DNA from: Myotis daubentonii
Lineage: Eukaryota; Chordata; Mammalia; Chiroptera; Vespertilionidae
Assembly: GCF_963259705.1 (NCBI RefSeq)
Contig: NC_081844.1
Coordinates: 25,498,294-25,562,293, forward strand
Length of the DNA stretch: 64,000 nucleotides
Direction of reading: 5' to 3'
The translations under genes and the position numbers were made by a program. A model generated the notes under the pieces. It did not search any database, was not told the DNA's origin, and worked only from the letters and a program-made list of their open reading frames with translations. Of this stretch, positions 53,592 to 64,000 are shown in pieces. Each line of letters begins with the position of its first letter. Within the stretch, counting starts at the first letter, position 1.

Positions 53592-53815
53592 TCATGTCAA
53601 GTTCCAGAGGAAGGCGTTGTTATCATAGATGACAACTCCATGTGTGTTATTGCTCCAGAAGACCTTCCAGTGGACAACAGATAAGGAAGACAGTGAAACT
53701 GATGACCCTGACCAGTGTAGGCCTAGGTTAGTGTGTTAGTGGCTTAGTTTTTAACAAAAAATAAAAATTTAAAATTTAAATATCTTATAGAATAAGGAAT
53801 AAAAAAATATTTTTG
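53592..53815 (+). mobile_element. Tigger1-like transposon fragment
   Basis: GATGACCCTGACCAGTGTAG and TTAGTTTTTAACAAAAAATA resemble the 3' end of Tigger1 transposase and its 3' UTR. The frame is decayed. Confidence 0.5.
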
Positions 53816-53817
53816 GA

Positions 53818-53932
53818 AGCTGTAGAAAATAATATCAAGCATCTTTTCTGACCACAACGGTATGAAATTAGACATCAATTACAAGAAGAAAACTAGAAAA
53901 ACAGGAACAGGTGAAGGAAAACAACACGCTAT
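53818..53932 (+). mobile_element. L1 ORF2 fragment
   Basis: ATCAAGCATCTTTTCTGACC and the following text match 38585-38640; cut by an LTR at 53933. Confidence 0.7.
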
Positions 53933-54990
53933 TGTTGGCAGTGCAACGGCACCAGGTGTTAGACCGGTGGAGTCAGGCCAGACCTGGTTCAACAACCTCG
54001 GGACTTGAGTTCTGGCTAAGAAAGAATTCAGAGCCAAGACTCAAACTATAAAGAGAAAGTTTACTTAGAAAGTCACAGAGCTGGAAGTAAGCCATAGAAT
54101 AAATGGGCTCAGGAAACAAGTTAGAGTCAAAAGGTGGGCCCTTGGAGATGAGGAGAAAGGTAAAGGTAATGCACTGGAGGGGGGGGGGGGGGAGATGAGA
54201 GGGAGGGGCCTGCTCCCGGGAGGGAGAGCTGGTTGGGTCTTTCAGTCCTAAGAGCTTTTAAGGGTGGAGACTTTAGGGGAGGTCGAAAGGGAGGATCGCA
54301 ATAGAATATTCAGCAGCTTTCCACTAGAGCAGCGGTTCTCAACCTGTGGGTCGCGACCCCTTTGGGGGGTCGAACGACCCTTTCACAGGGGTCGCCTAAG
54401 ACCATCGGAAAACACGTATATAATTACATATTGTTTTTGTGATTAATCACTATGCTTTAATTATGTTCCATTTGTAACAATCCTGCATATCAGATATTTA
54501 CATGACGATTCACAACAGTAGCAAAATGACAGTTATGAAGTAGCCACGAAAATAATTTTATGGCTGGGGGTCACCGCAACACGAGGACCTGTATTAAAGG
54601 GTCGCGGCATCAGGAAGGTTGAGAACCGCTGCACTAGTGTCTCCTCAGGGTTATGGTCTCCACTGATAGGTCGGCTCAAGGACAGGGGTCATCAGTCAGT
54701 GCAGCTGGCCCTGATGTCATGCACGGCATTGCGTATGTGGTTTTGCTGCTTTTCTGGGCCTACAGCTGAAGCACAACTGAGGCCTAGATGTATTTGATGC
54801 AGGTCAGAGCCTCATTGTCCTGGGGGCTGAGTGCTTAAGGGCTGTTCTCTGGCCCCTGTATTTATTCTCCCTCTAGGGGGGTTATGCAAACTGCTGAGGT
54901 CCCAGAAAAACCTCAGCTTATTGTTGGTGGGTTCCAAAGAAATAACCCAGAGGACTATCTGTGAAAGACACGGGATTATTAGAATTTGCG
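53933..54990 (-). mobile_element. Endogenous retrovirus LTR, minus strand, with nested SPIN-like element
   Basis: Left end TGTTGGCAGTGCAACGG; the minus-strand polyadenylation/R-U5 part is at 53950-54080. The right limit is uncertain. A run of 14 G at 54179-54192 and a SPIN-like copy at 54330-54631 lie within it. Confidence 0.6.
54330..54631 (+). mobile_element. SPIN-like hAT element, longer form, with 8-bp duplication
   Basis: CAGCGGTTCTCAACC to GGTTGAGAACCGCTG, flanked by CACTAGAG (54322-54329) and CACTAGTG (54632-54639). Joins the interior types seen at 31876 and 32221, so it is probably closer to the parent element. Confidence 0.9.
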
Positions 54991-55925
54991 TGTGCACTGG
55001 TGGTGGCTGGCTGGTAAAGTTTACCATGGCACCAGCCGCTACCAGTGAAGTTGTCCGGCTAAGTCCCATCTGGCCTGCAGACAGGCCCCACCAGGGGCGG
55101 CTGGCTGGTGCAATTGTTTTGCTGCCTCAGACTTTCCCAGCACAAAGTTTTACGGAGCACAGAAAACAGAGAAAAACAGGGAGGAGGACGGGCCTGTGAG
55201 TAAGATCAAAACACTAGCTGTTTACAATCCAGACTCACATCTAGAAGCACGTTCTCCTTGGCCTTTCTTCTTCTGAGGAGCTGGCCAGGTTCCCAAGGTC
55301 TCACAGGCTGTCTACCGGTGGCCTTCACTACATTTCCCACAGGGCGGGAGGGGGAGCTGGAGCACGGGAAGGGCCCCATGTTCCCATCTACCATACAAAG
55401 GGGGTCTAACCCCCATGACTAGCCACATGTCAGTGAGATGAAAGGTCAGGGGGTCTAAACCGAATGACCAGTGATATGGTAGGGGAGGAAAGATGACCCC
55501 AGTTTTGCCTGTTGCTAAGTGCCCATGGCTTTCTGCCCTGGCGACCTTCTGTACCTCGCCCATCATCCTTGCTCTGCTCATGTGTAACTGCCTACCACGC
55601 AAAAACCTGTTCAACCTGATCCTCACCTGCGAAAACAGAGTGTGCAACCAGGTGGCAAAAAAACTGAATTTCAGAGAGCAGGAGCCCTGCTCAATGTGGA
55701 CATCCGAGACAACCAGGGAGATGCCATCCTGGGCACCTGTGAGCTCTACCAGTGCTCTCAGCACATGAAGGAGGGGCAGTGAGAGCAACAAGCTGCTGCA
55801 GGAGTTTGAGAAGAACGGCAAGACCTCCTGCACACCCTCTGCTTCTACTGAATGACCCCGGGTCTTCCCAAAGACACCTTCTTGCACTTACTCTTGTTAA
55901 TACTCTTTCCTTCTTAACCCTTGTT
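54991..55925. other. Unassigned sequence, possible retrocopy at 55500-55860
   Basis: 55640-55860 has gene-like composition: on the plus strand NVDIRDNQGDAILGTCELYQ, a shift, then SNKLLQEFEKNGKTSC. I do not recognise the protein. 54991-55500 shows nothing I can name; the 191-codon minus-strand frame at 55312-55887 lacks a recognisable domain. Confidence 0.35.
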
Positions 55926-55989
55926 TTTTTTTTTGGGGGGGGGGGGAGTTTTGTTATTGTTGTTGCTTATCCTCACCCAAGGAAATGTT

Positions 55990-56201
55990 CGTTATTTTTT
56001 AAAAATATGTTTTTATTGATTTCAGAGAGGAAGGGAAAGGGAGAGAGAGAGAAACTTCAATGATGAGAGAGAATCATTGATCGGCTGCCTCCTGCATACT
56101 CCCTACTGGGAATCAAGCCCGCAACCCAGGCATGTGCCCTTGACCGAATTTAACCCAGGACCCACAGGCTGACACTCTATCCACTGAGCCAAACCAGTTA
56201 G
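55990..56201 (-). mobile_element. Ves SINE, minus strand
   Basis: Ends GAGCCAAACCAGTTAG; flanked by GAAATGTTCG repeats (about 55981 and 56204). Confidence 0.8.
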
Positions 56202-56215
56202 AGAGAAATGTTCGC

Positions 56216-56273
56216 TATTGATTTTAGAGAGATTAGAGAGGAAGGGAGAGGGAGAGAGGGAAACATCAATGTG
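56216..56273 (-). mobile_element. Ves SINE tail remnant
   Basis: Short GAGAGGAAGGGAGAGGGAGA stretch, the tail side of a second SINE. Confidence 0.55.
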
Positions 56274-56279
56274 GGATTG

Positions 56280-56703
56280 TGGTGATCTAGCAGAATGTGC
56301 CCATCACATAGATTCTACATCTGCTGTGTCACCCTCTCGGCTCACAGCCCCCTAGTGTTGCCTCAAAGACATTTTGCAGAGTGAGATGTGCTTGGATTTC
56401 TAAAAACGTTTCCAAGCAAGCAGGACAAAGTAGGATTGAATTAATAACTAAAAAGCTGGAAATGGGCCGTGGAGGCGACGGAAGGAAATGATGCACGTGG
56501 CTGAGGACGTCCCCAGGCAGAGTCCACTGGGAGGCACCTCTAAGATTCAGAGCCACAGTGCATCCAGAGATCTGCCCGAGGAGCTGCTTAAACTCCAGGA
56601 CAGGTTCTGGCAGTGGCTCACACCTGTTGATGTGCATGAGATGAGCGCAGTGGCGTCTTGGTGGTTGTTTTCTCAATTAGGACAGGGCAAGAAAGGCCTT
56701 TTG
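56280..56703. other. Unassigned sequence
   Basis: No recognisable gene or repeat. Open frames of 115 and 87 codons overlap on opposite strands and look random. Confidence 0.35.
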
Positions 56704-56923
56704 GCCCTAGCTGGTTTGGCTCAGTGGATAGAGCGTCGGCCTGTGGACTGAAGGGTCCCAGGTTCGATTCCAGTCAAGGGCACATGCCTGGGTTGCAGGC
56801 TCGATCCCCAGTGAGGGGCGTGCAGGAGGCAGCCGATCAATGATTCTCTCTCATCATTGATGCTTCTCTCTATATATCCCTCTCCCTTCTTCTCTAAAAT
56901 TAATATATATATTTAAAAAGGCC
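56704..56923 (+). mobile_element. Ves SINE, plus strand, with target duplication
   Basis: CCCTAGCTGGTTTGGCTCAG; flanked by AAAGGCCTTTTGG on both sides. Confidence 0.9.
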
Positions 56924-57182
56924 TTTTGGCCTGTGTCCTTCTTCCCCAGTTATTCGATTCCTCTTAACAAGGATCCCACAGTGGTGGGAAGAATTGAACA
57001 TACAAAATCAAGGTTTAGCAGAGTTTAACATTCTCCTAGTATAGAAAAGTCAATGTGTCATCCCATTAAATATATATATGTAATATATATAATTAAATAT
57101 ACATATATGAAATATTTTAAGTTACTTGTGAGCTTTCACCAATGTATACTACCACCAAAAGATAAGAAACAAAGAACACTTG

Positions 57183-57402
57183 CCGAAACCGGTTTGGCTC
57201 AGTGGATAGAGCGTCGGCCTGTGGACTGAAAGGTCCCAGGTTCGATTCCGGTCAAGGGCATGTACCTGGGTTGCGGGCACATCCCCAGTGGGAGATGTGC
57301 AGGAGGCAGCTGATCGATGTTTCTCTCTCATCGATGTTTCTAACTTTCTATCTCTCTCCCTTCCTCTCTGTGAAAAATCAATAAAATATATTTAAAAATA
57401 AA
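57183..57402 (+). mobile_element. Ves SINE, plus strand, young
   Basis: GCCGAAACCGGTTTGGCTCA, intact A and B boxes; flanked by AAGAAACAAAGAACACTTG and AAGAAACAACGAACACTTG. Confidence 0.92.
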
Positions 57403-57509
57403 AGAAACAACGAACACTTGAATAAAACCCCTTCTATATGTAAGCTTACGTCATTTCTTTAAAATTTACTTACTCTGTATAAAAACTTGTAGCTATTTTG
57501 TGTCCCAAA

Positions 57510-57706
57510 ATTGTTAGAGAGTGGAAGGGAGGGGGAGAGACAGAGAGAAAAACAATCGATGTGAGAGAGATCCATCAATTGGTTGTCTCCTGCATGCACC
57601 TTAACCAGGGCCAGGGATAGAGCTTACAACAGAGGTATGTGTCCTTGACCAGAATCCAACTCGGGACCTCTCCATCTGCGGGCCGATGCTCTATCCACTG
57701 AGCCAA
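57510..57706 (-). mobile_element. Ves SINE, minus strand, older
   Basis: Purine-rich start; ends TATCCACTGAGCCAAAA with the last head bases diverged. Confidence 0.75.
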
Positions 57707-57719
57707 AACATATTTTGTG

Positions 57720-58280
57720 CTAGGGCCTCATACCTCCTTTATACTAAATTAGGCTATTACTGAAAATAATTCACTTTCTACAGCGCACCTCAATTATTCC
57801 TTGGATGGCTGCCTCTAAACATCCACAGCTCTTTTTGGTATTTCTGTGTGGGAAATACAGTAGACTAGCACAGGTAGCACCCTACTCACAGAATAAACTC
57901 AGGATGGGCTAGAATGATGCAGATCAACGTAGGTGTTTCCCAGTATGGGAGGACTCCATGGTTTAACGGTGCATACCTCGGGTCACTGTGTGTGCATGGC
58001 AGCAAAATCAAAATGCCAAATACTTTGTCACTTAAAAATGTTAAAGGTAAATGAAAATCATCTGAAATGACATTAAACCTCAAAAGACACCACATATATC
58101 TGTGGCCCAAATCAATAGAAAGTTCAAGTCCCAGACAACAATGTCCAAAGTTATGACTACATAATCTATATACAAAATGTTCAATAATTTAAAAAATGAA
58201 GAAAAGTGATGTCTGTATATTTATCTTTCTGGGGAATCTTTATGGTTAATCACAGGAATGCAGGGTGTTCTATATTGCTG
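57720..58280. other. Unassigned sequence
   Basis: AT-rich, with no gene or repeat that I recognise and no counterpart in units A or B. Confidence 0.35.
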
Positions 58281-58282
58281 CA

Positions 58283-58405
58283 GGGCTTGATCCCCTGTAA
58301 GGGGTACACAGGATACAGCTGATTGATGGTCTCCTCTCACATCAATCTTTCTCTCTCTCTCTCTCCCTTCCACTTTCTAAAAATCAATAAAAATATTTTT
58401 TAGAA
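58283..58405 (+). mobile_element. Ves SINE, head missing
   Basis: Starts in the body (GCAGGGCTTGATCCCCTGTA) and ends with a (CT)n tail. Confidence 0.75.
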
Positions 58406-58961
58406 AGAATGAAAAAAATTAGTTCCATGATAAAAATTGTAACTATAAAACAAATTTTTGTCAAGGAAAAATACCTGAACATACATGCATGCACATGATA
58501 AAATTGTCTCATAATGTATAATAACCGAATTAAAAACTACAAACTTTATCTGAAATTCCATTATTATAATGGGACATGTTAATGTATCATCGCAGGAAGC
58601 ACCGTATTTGTTAGCATTCAATGGCTTTAAAAATGTTAAAATATTTCTCTGAAACAACTACAAAAATGTTCATTTGGCAAAAAAAAAATGCTCATGCTTG
58701 TAATCACATGCAATCAAGAGTAACTGAAAACTAAATGAGAGATGACATTCAGCTATAAGTAGCAGAAAACACCCTCAGTTCTTCCTGGCACGAATTCGTG
58801 CACTGGACCCCTAGAGTTGACATAATCCAGAGGAAGATGCTTATTCTCACAAGACAGCCACTGCACACGCAGCAGAGAAATAAATTTCCATGTTGGTTTT
58901 TACTGCACCACTGTACATGGTGAATCAGAAAAATATGCTCACCAGCACTATTTGTAAAAAT

Positions 58962-59159
58962 ATTTTTAAATTGATTTCAGAGAGGAACGGGGAGAGAGAA
59001 ATATCAATGATGAGAGAGAATCATTGATTGGCTGCCTCCTGCATGCCCCCAATTGGGGATTGAGCCCACAACCCGGGCATGTGCTCTTGACCCGAATCAA
59101 ACCCGGGACCTTCAGTCTGCAGGCCGATGCTCTATCCACTGAGCCAAGCCAGCCAGGGC
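58962..59159 (-). mobile_element. Ves SINE, minus strand
   Basis: Ends GAGCCAAGCCAGCCAGGGC; good B box complement. Confidence 0.85.
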
Positions 59160-59332
59160 TCACCTGCACTATTAATACCATAAAATTGTTTCCTATACAA
59201 ATTAGGCCTTATGTTGAATAATCCAGAAAAGAGGGACACCAGGAAATACTCGCAAGCATGGAAGTCTGAAACTGTTTCCTGGTGTACACAGATGGCTTAA
59301 ATTAATCCACATTCTTGATAGACCTTCTATGT

Positions 59333-59567
59333 CAGTGTTGGTGAACCTATGACATGTGTGTCAGAGGTGACACGCGAACTCATTTTTTGGGTTGATTTTT
59401 CTTTGTTAAATGGCATTTAAATATATAAAATAAATATCAAAAGTATAAATCTTTGTTTTACTATGGTTGCAAATATCAAAAAATTTCTATATGTGACACG
59501 GCACCAGAGTTAAGTTAGGGTTTTTCAAAATGATGACACTCCGAGCTCAAAAGGTTTGCCATCACTG
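59333..59567. mobile_element. hAT miniature, 235 bp, with 8-bp duplication
   Basis: CAGTGTTGGTGAACCTATGA to GGTTTGCCATCACTG, flanked by TTCTATGT (59325-59332) and TTCTGTGT (59568-59575). Confidence 0.88.
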
Positions 59568-59946
59568 TTCTGTGTGGATCTTGTGAAGACATCAGAGAAA
59601 ACCACACCTCTAAGAAAATGAAAATTAAAGAGTTGGTGGTGGTTTTGAAGATACACTTGATTGAGGGTAAGAAATACAAAAAATCAGCTGGAAGATGGTG
59701 TTCTCGAAGTTACTATGTATCTGTCTCCCTCTGTATGGTGGTGGCTCCAATATCTGACAGAATGACTTCTTTGCTTCTGCCTCCCAAATCACATACAAAT
59801 GAGGCTATTGGTATATTTTAACATGGAACCACAGAGAAAATGAATCCTGAAAAATCTACTTTCTACCACTATCAAAAGAGGGAATAGCTCCAACTGAGAT
59901 ATTTTGTTCTATCACAAAACTCGTTTTTTTAAAATCCTCATCTGAA

Positions 59947-60093
59947 GATATGTTTCTATTGATTTGAGAGAGAGAGAGAGAGAGAGCTATGAGAGAGAAA
60001 CATCAACCAGTTGCCTCTTGCCTGGAATCAAACCTGCAATCCTTTTGGTGGACAAAATGGTACTCCAACCAACTGAGACATCCAGCCAGAGCA
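59947..60093 (-). mobile_element. Ves-type SINE, short
   Basis: (GA)n at 59968-59988, body shortened, ends CATCCAGCCAGAGC. Confidence 0.7.
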
Positions 60094-60944
60094 GGTCTCT
60101 CTTCTTAAGTCAACATCTACTTACCATATGTTGGTCAAGAGAGAAATGTGAAAGTTTAACAATAAAAATAAGTCACATAAAACTTTATTCTTTCATAAAC
60201 TTGACAGACAAAATTTACTCCAACTTTTTATAAGAGTAGGAAAAGTAGGATCTTTTACCCCCCCCCCCCAAAAAAAAAACACACACGTATTCAATAAGAA
60301 AGGGAGAATATATGTAATAGACCAGGAATATGCAGGTCACAAGGCCTGTAGGAAAAAATCAACTTAAACCAAACTGTCATTTTTCAATGGCCCTTTAATA
60401 CATACAAAAATAAACATCCTAAAAAAATAAACCTAATTGCATATTAGAAATACACTTGAATTAACCCATAAGTCTAACAGACTTCAAAATATAAAAAGAC
60501 AATGTTACTGATTTAATAAAAAATCACTACCTCATCATGTTATGTACTATTGCTGAAAGAACTCGCAGAACTATCTCCCATCGATATTCATTTCTGAAAA
60601 TAATTTCAGTTGACCCTTAAACAACGTAAGTTTGAACTGCACAGTCCACTTATATTGGGGTTAAAATCTCTGTAAATAATTTGGAATCCATACATGCAGA
60701 GGCCCAGCTGAAGTTGTAGGTGGATTTTTTATGATGCAATTGGTCAATGCCCCTAACCTCCCCCTCTAAGTGCATACTTCAGTAAAAACCCAGTTATTCA
60801 ATGATGCACTATTTAGTAAGAAAAGAAAGAAGTTGGATGAACATAATTTACAATTTTATTACCAACCCTTTAATGTTGAAATTTTCTACAATATTATATA
60901 TGAATTAATTTCTTTCATTCTCATCTGGGGATATTCGGGTTTTT

Positions 60945-61228
60945 TTTAAATTGATTTTAGAGAGAGAGAGGGAAAGAGAGGGAGAAGGAGGGGGAGAGGG
61001 AGGAGGAGGGAGAGAGGGAGGGGGAGGGGGAGGGAGGGGGAGAGGGGGAGAGGGGGAGAAGGAGAGAAACATTGACAAGAGAAAGACACATCCCTTCGGT
61101 TGCCTCCCTTACATGCCCCTACCGGGAATTGAACCAGAAACATGGGTATGGGTCCTGACTGGGCATCGAAACTACAATCATTTAGTGCATGGGAATGACA
61201 CTCCAACCAAGTGAGCCACATCAGTCAT
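60945..61228 (-). mobile_element. Ves-type SINE with long GGGA-rich tail
   Basis: Purine tract at 60959-61070; ends GAGCCACATCAGTCATGG. Diverged. Confidence 0.7.
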
Positions 61229-61329
61229 GGATATATTAATTACTTTTCATCAGGTATTCTTACAGTATTTACATGTTTATATTTTTGGTGGAAGTTTTAC
61301 AAATAAGGATATGGGCCAATTGAAGCATT

Positions 61330-61689
61330 TCCCACACTAATTACATTCAAGAGATTTGACCCAGTGAGTCCTTTCATGTCTTCAGAAGAGAAATGACTGA
61401 AGGTTTTCCCACGACTCACATTTATGTAGTTTCCCTGCTGAGTACACTCTCATCTTGTGATTTTGAAGGATTTTGTTAAAAGTAAAGGCTTTTCTGCACA
61501 CCTGACATTCGTAGTTCTTATTCCAGTGTGAGCTCTTTCATGACATTGTAAGGAACTCTGTTCAATGTAGGCTTTACCACATTGTTTTCATTCATAGTGT
61601 CTATTTCCAGTGGGAATTCTCTTACATCTTTGATGCATACCAAGCAAGTGAATGCTTCCCCACATTCCTTACACTGATACGGTGTTATT
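61330..61689 (-). pseudogene. Decayed C-terminal fingers of gene C
   Basis: Beyond the gene C stop the minus strand still reads finger pieces: YQCKECGEAFTC, KQCGKAYIEQSS, YECQVCRKAFTFNKIL, and a last CESWENLQSF-like stretch, in shifted frames. They correspond to the last four or so fingers of gene B. They are now downstream of the stop and accumulating changes. Confidence 0.85.
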
Positions 61690-63085
61690 TCAAGTATGCA
61701 TTTTCACGTGTCTTAGAAGGGATTTTCGAGAAATGAAGGCTTTACCACAATGTTTACATTCAAAGGGCTTCTCTCCAGTGTGAGTCCTTTCATGTGTTTG
61801 TAAGGAACTGTAAGATATAAAGGCCTTTCCACATTGCTTACATCCATAGGGTCTCTCCCCACTGTGAATTCTTTCATGTATTCGAAGATTACTGGGATAT
61901 CTGAATGCTTTACTACATTTTTTACATACATAGGGCTCCTCTCCTTTGTGAGTCCTTTTGTGCATTTGTAAAGAACTGGAATATCTGAAGGATTTTTCAC
62001 ATTCCTTGCATTTGTAAGGTTTCTCTCCTGTGTGAGTTCTTTCATGTGTTTGTAAATTACCAGAAGATCTGAAGGCTTTTCCACATTCTTTACATCCATA
62101 GGGTTTCTCTCCCGTGTGCGTCCTTTCATGTGTTTGTAAGGAATTGGAAAATCTAAAGGCTTTTTCACATTCTTTACATTTATACCGTTTTTCTGCAATA
62201 TGAGTTCTTTCATGTTTTCGAAGGTAATTGGGAGCGCTGAATGCTTTACCACAATGCTTGCACTTATAGGGCTTCTCTCCAGTGTGAGACCTTTCATGTA
62301 TTTGTAAGGACCTGTAATTACTGAAGGCCTTTCCACATTCCTTGCATTCATAGGGTTTCTCTCCTTCGTGAGTTCTTCTATGTGGTTGCAAGGCACTGTA
62401 AGACCGGAAGGCCTTTCCGCATTCCTGACATTCATAGGGTTTCTCTTCAGTGTGAGTTGCTTCATGTATTCGGAGGTAACTGGGATACATGAATGCCTTA
62501 CCGCATTTTTGGCATAGATAGGGTTTCTCTTCAGTGTGAGACCTTTCATGTCTCTGAAAACTTTTATAACATCGGAAGGCTTTCCCACAGTGTTTACATT
62601 GATAGGGCTTCTCTCCTGTGTGGGTTCTCTCACATATTTGCAGTGCAGCTAAAGAACTAAAGGTTTTCCCACAAACCTTACATTTATAAGGAGCATCGAC
62701 AGTGTGTGTGATCATGTGTCTTTGGAGGGCTTTGAGCCACATGAAGGTTTTCCCACATTCCTCACATTTATAGGGTTTCTCAACGTTGTGATTTTGTTCA
62801 TGTTTTTCAAAACACTGAAGATAACGAAAAGCTCGCCCACATATGTTACATTTATATGGCTTCTCTCCATACTTATGATACTCAGCTGGCTTGTGTCCAG
62901 TGTGACACCTGGTGTGCCTATTATTGGATGAATGATCCATGATGACTCTCCCATGCACACTGTATTTCCATGGTTTTACTGAAGGAAACATCTTCTTCTT
63001 CATATTAATATTGGGAATAAAGCTGAAGTTTTCTCCATACGAACTACTTTTTTCTCCTTTACAGAGCCTCTGTACCATATGAATT
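61690..63085 (-). CDS. Gene C finger exon
   Basis: The spacer (SSSYGENFSFIPNINMKKK) is followed by a degenerate finger (WKYSVHGRVI, both Cys lost) and 14 finger positions; 13 keep C2H2. Position 3 (YKCKVCGKTF, LQICERTH) is C2-CH. It ends after LLRHVKMHT at TGA (61690-61692). In gene B the corresponding codon is GGA of TGNTPY. The start is set at 63085, using the AG at 63086-63087, because the canonical site 3 nt upstream reads CG in a C-run; both give the same frame. The long open frame reaches 63111 through intron. Confidence 0.85.
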
Positions 63086-64000
63086 CTTCGGGGGGGGGGA
63101 GGAAGAAGCACATTATTAATAATTTATTTATTAGTGATGCTATGTATTTATTAGAATATTTGAAGTATATTTTTATAATTTATAGCAAAACTGTAAGTAT
63201 TCTGCTTGATCAGTATGGTTTGAAATAGAACACACTGGAAACTCTAAAAGACAACTTTACCTTGCAATTATTAAAAGTGACATTCATATATATGGTTTAT
63301 TAATGCTGTCTCCATGGGAACTAGTTTGCAAATGTGAACACTATGTCATATATAAGAAAGTAATTTGGTGAAAATTTCTGGGAAGTAATTAATTTGAAGC
63401 AGGGGTTCTTTTGTTTTCTTCTTCTTCTTTTCTTTTTTGTTAATCCTCACCCAAAGATATTTTTCCATTGATCTTTTAGAAAATGTGGTAGAGAGAGGGA
63501 AAGACAGAGAGAAACATTGATGTGAGAGAAACACATTGATTGGTTGCCTCCTGCATGTGCCCTGACCAGGGCCTGGGCTGGGGAGGAACCTGCAACCAAG
63601 GTACGTGCCCTTGACTGGAATCGAACCTGGGACCCTTTGGTCCGCAGGCCAGCGCTTTATCCACTGAGCCAAACCAGCTAGGGCTGTGAGGCCCTGCTTT
63701 CTATTATGTGACTCACCTTTGTTTTCTCCCTGGGTTTTTATACTGATCTTCCATATCAACATCTTCCCATTTTTTACCTATAATGCAGACCCAGAGAAAG
63801 CATTCCAAAGTATTAGAAATTATAGAAAATTTATTAGGTTTTAGTTCTATAATTAGCTATGACCATGCCCAGTTTATTTACCAATGTCCTCCCTTCCCAC
63901 ATTAAACACCTAAATGTTGAAGGAGAAGAAATATTTGTCCTCTAAATGAGGAAGTGAAGGGAACTTGTCATCCTTACCTATTGAAACCAGGTTTCTGAAG
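61690..64000 (-). CDS. KRAB C2H2 zinc-finger protein gene C, partial at the right edge
   Basis: Visible exons on the minus strand: end of KRAB A (63978-64000, FRNLVSIG), linker (63717-63777) and fingers (61690-63085 or 63088). The ATG and most of KRAB lie outside. It belongs to the same group as gene B. If the missing part equals gene B, the protein would be about 528 aa. Thirteen canonical fingers follow a degenerate one; finger 3 has Cys in place of its first His. The gene may be damaged: the normal acceptor AG is CG, and the frame stops early (TGA replacing a Gly codon) compared with gene B. It could still encode a shorter repressor. Confidence 0.8.
63438..63684 (-). mobile_element. Ves SINE in intron 3 of gene C
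   Basis: Minus strand, same direction as the gene; ends GAGCCAAACCAGCTAGGGC, 33 bp from the linker exon donor. Confidence 0.85.
63717..63777 (-). CDS. Gene C linker exon (61 bp)
   Basis: Acceptor GCATTATAG, donor GTGAGTCACA. Encodes (G)KKWEDVDMEDQYKNPGRKQ(R). Same length and phase as 27214-27274. Confidence 0.9.
63978..64000 (-). CDS. Gene C KRAB A exon, 3' end only
   Basis: The last 23 bp before donor GTAAGGATGA encode FRNLVSI(G). The rest of the exon lies right of the window. Confidence 0.88.

Larger units (their letters stand above)
59600..61300. repeat. 3' flank of gene C, pair of 21080-23250 and 2930-3480
   Basis: Shared text such as GTTTTGAAGATAC.CTTGA, GAGGCTA.TGGTA and CAGTTGACCCTTAAACAACG pairs with 22764. 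The probable 3' UTR of gene C starts at 61690 and runs left; a polyadenylation site is not assigned. Confidence 0.75.

Noticed and set aside
55312..55887. 191-codon minus-strand frame
   Set aside because: No domain, no splice or promoter context, and it overlaps a plus-strand retrocopy-like segment.
61713..62633. 306-codon frame on the same strand as gene C
   Set aside because: A +1 shadow of the finger exon (repeated MKGLTLERNP), with no C2H2 pattern.

Overview
The window is mammalian nuclear DNA from a bat, most likely a vespertilionid (vesper bat). The evidence is about 40 copies of a tRNA-derived SINE of the bat Ves type, Helitrons with HeliBat-like ends, four hAT elements whose ends match my memory of SPIN, several other hAT and mariner miniatures, and two HAL1 (ORF1-only L1) copies. 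These assignments come from recognising sequence motifs. No database was searched. No bacterial-type genes, operons or CRISPR arrays are present.

The backbone is a tandem array of KRAB C2H2 zinc-finger genes, all on the minus strand and resembling the human 19p13.2 group (ZNF44/ZNF709/ZNF763-like). From left to right: (0) the CpG-rich promoter and ATG-only exon of a gene that continues off the left edge (about 2.0-2.65 kb); (A) a decayed zinc-finger pseudogene (3498-4545) that has lost its KRAB and linker exons but keeps a related promoter at 15.4-16.1 kb; (B) one gene that looks intact, with exons at 44302-44304, 27674-27800, 27214-27274 and 23732-25295, predicted 584 aa with a KRAB A box and 15 intact fingers; (C) a gene entering from the right edge, with the end of its KRAB exon (63978-64000), its linker exon (63717-63777) and its finger exon (61690-63085/63088). 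Gene C has a damaged splice acceptor and a premature stop that removes its last fingers.

Units A and B align over most of their length: finger exon, intron-1 blocks and promoter. The 3' flank of C matches those of A and B. The array therefore grew by tandem segmental duplication. Most mobile elements sit in only one copy, so they date from after the duplication. Examples are a mariner remnant, a HAL1 and a gammaretrovirus-type solo LTR in A, and a PSMA3 pseudogene, an L1 region and a Helitron pair in B.

Intergenic and intronic space is filled by nested insertions. At 32-40 kb an old plus-strand L1 carries an EEF1A1 processed pseudogene, which itself carries two hAT miniatures and two SINEs. 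At 46-59 kb there are L1, LTR, Tigger-like and SINE fragments, a WDR45B processed pseudogene and a second Helitron pair. The only likely protein-coding genes are the KRAB zinc-finger genes, which as a family repress chromatin through TRIM28. The most unusual observations are a five-finger internal duplication in gene B, the splice-site and stop lesions in gene C, two Helitron loci sharing one head-to-tail junction, a 46-bp minisatellite inside one of them, a 50-nt tRNA-half insertion flanked by a 14-bp duplication, and near-perfect palindromic hAT miniatures.
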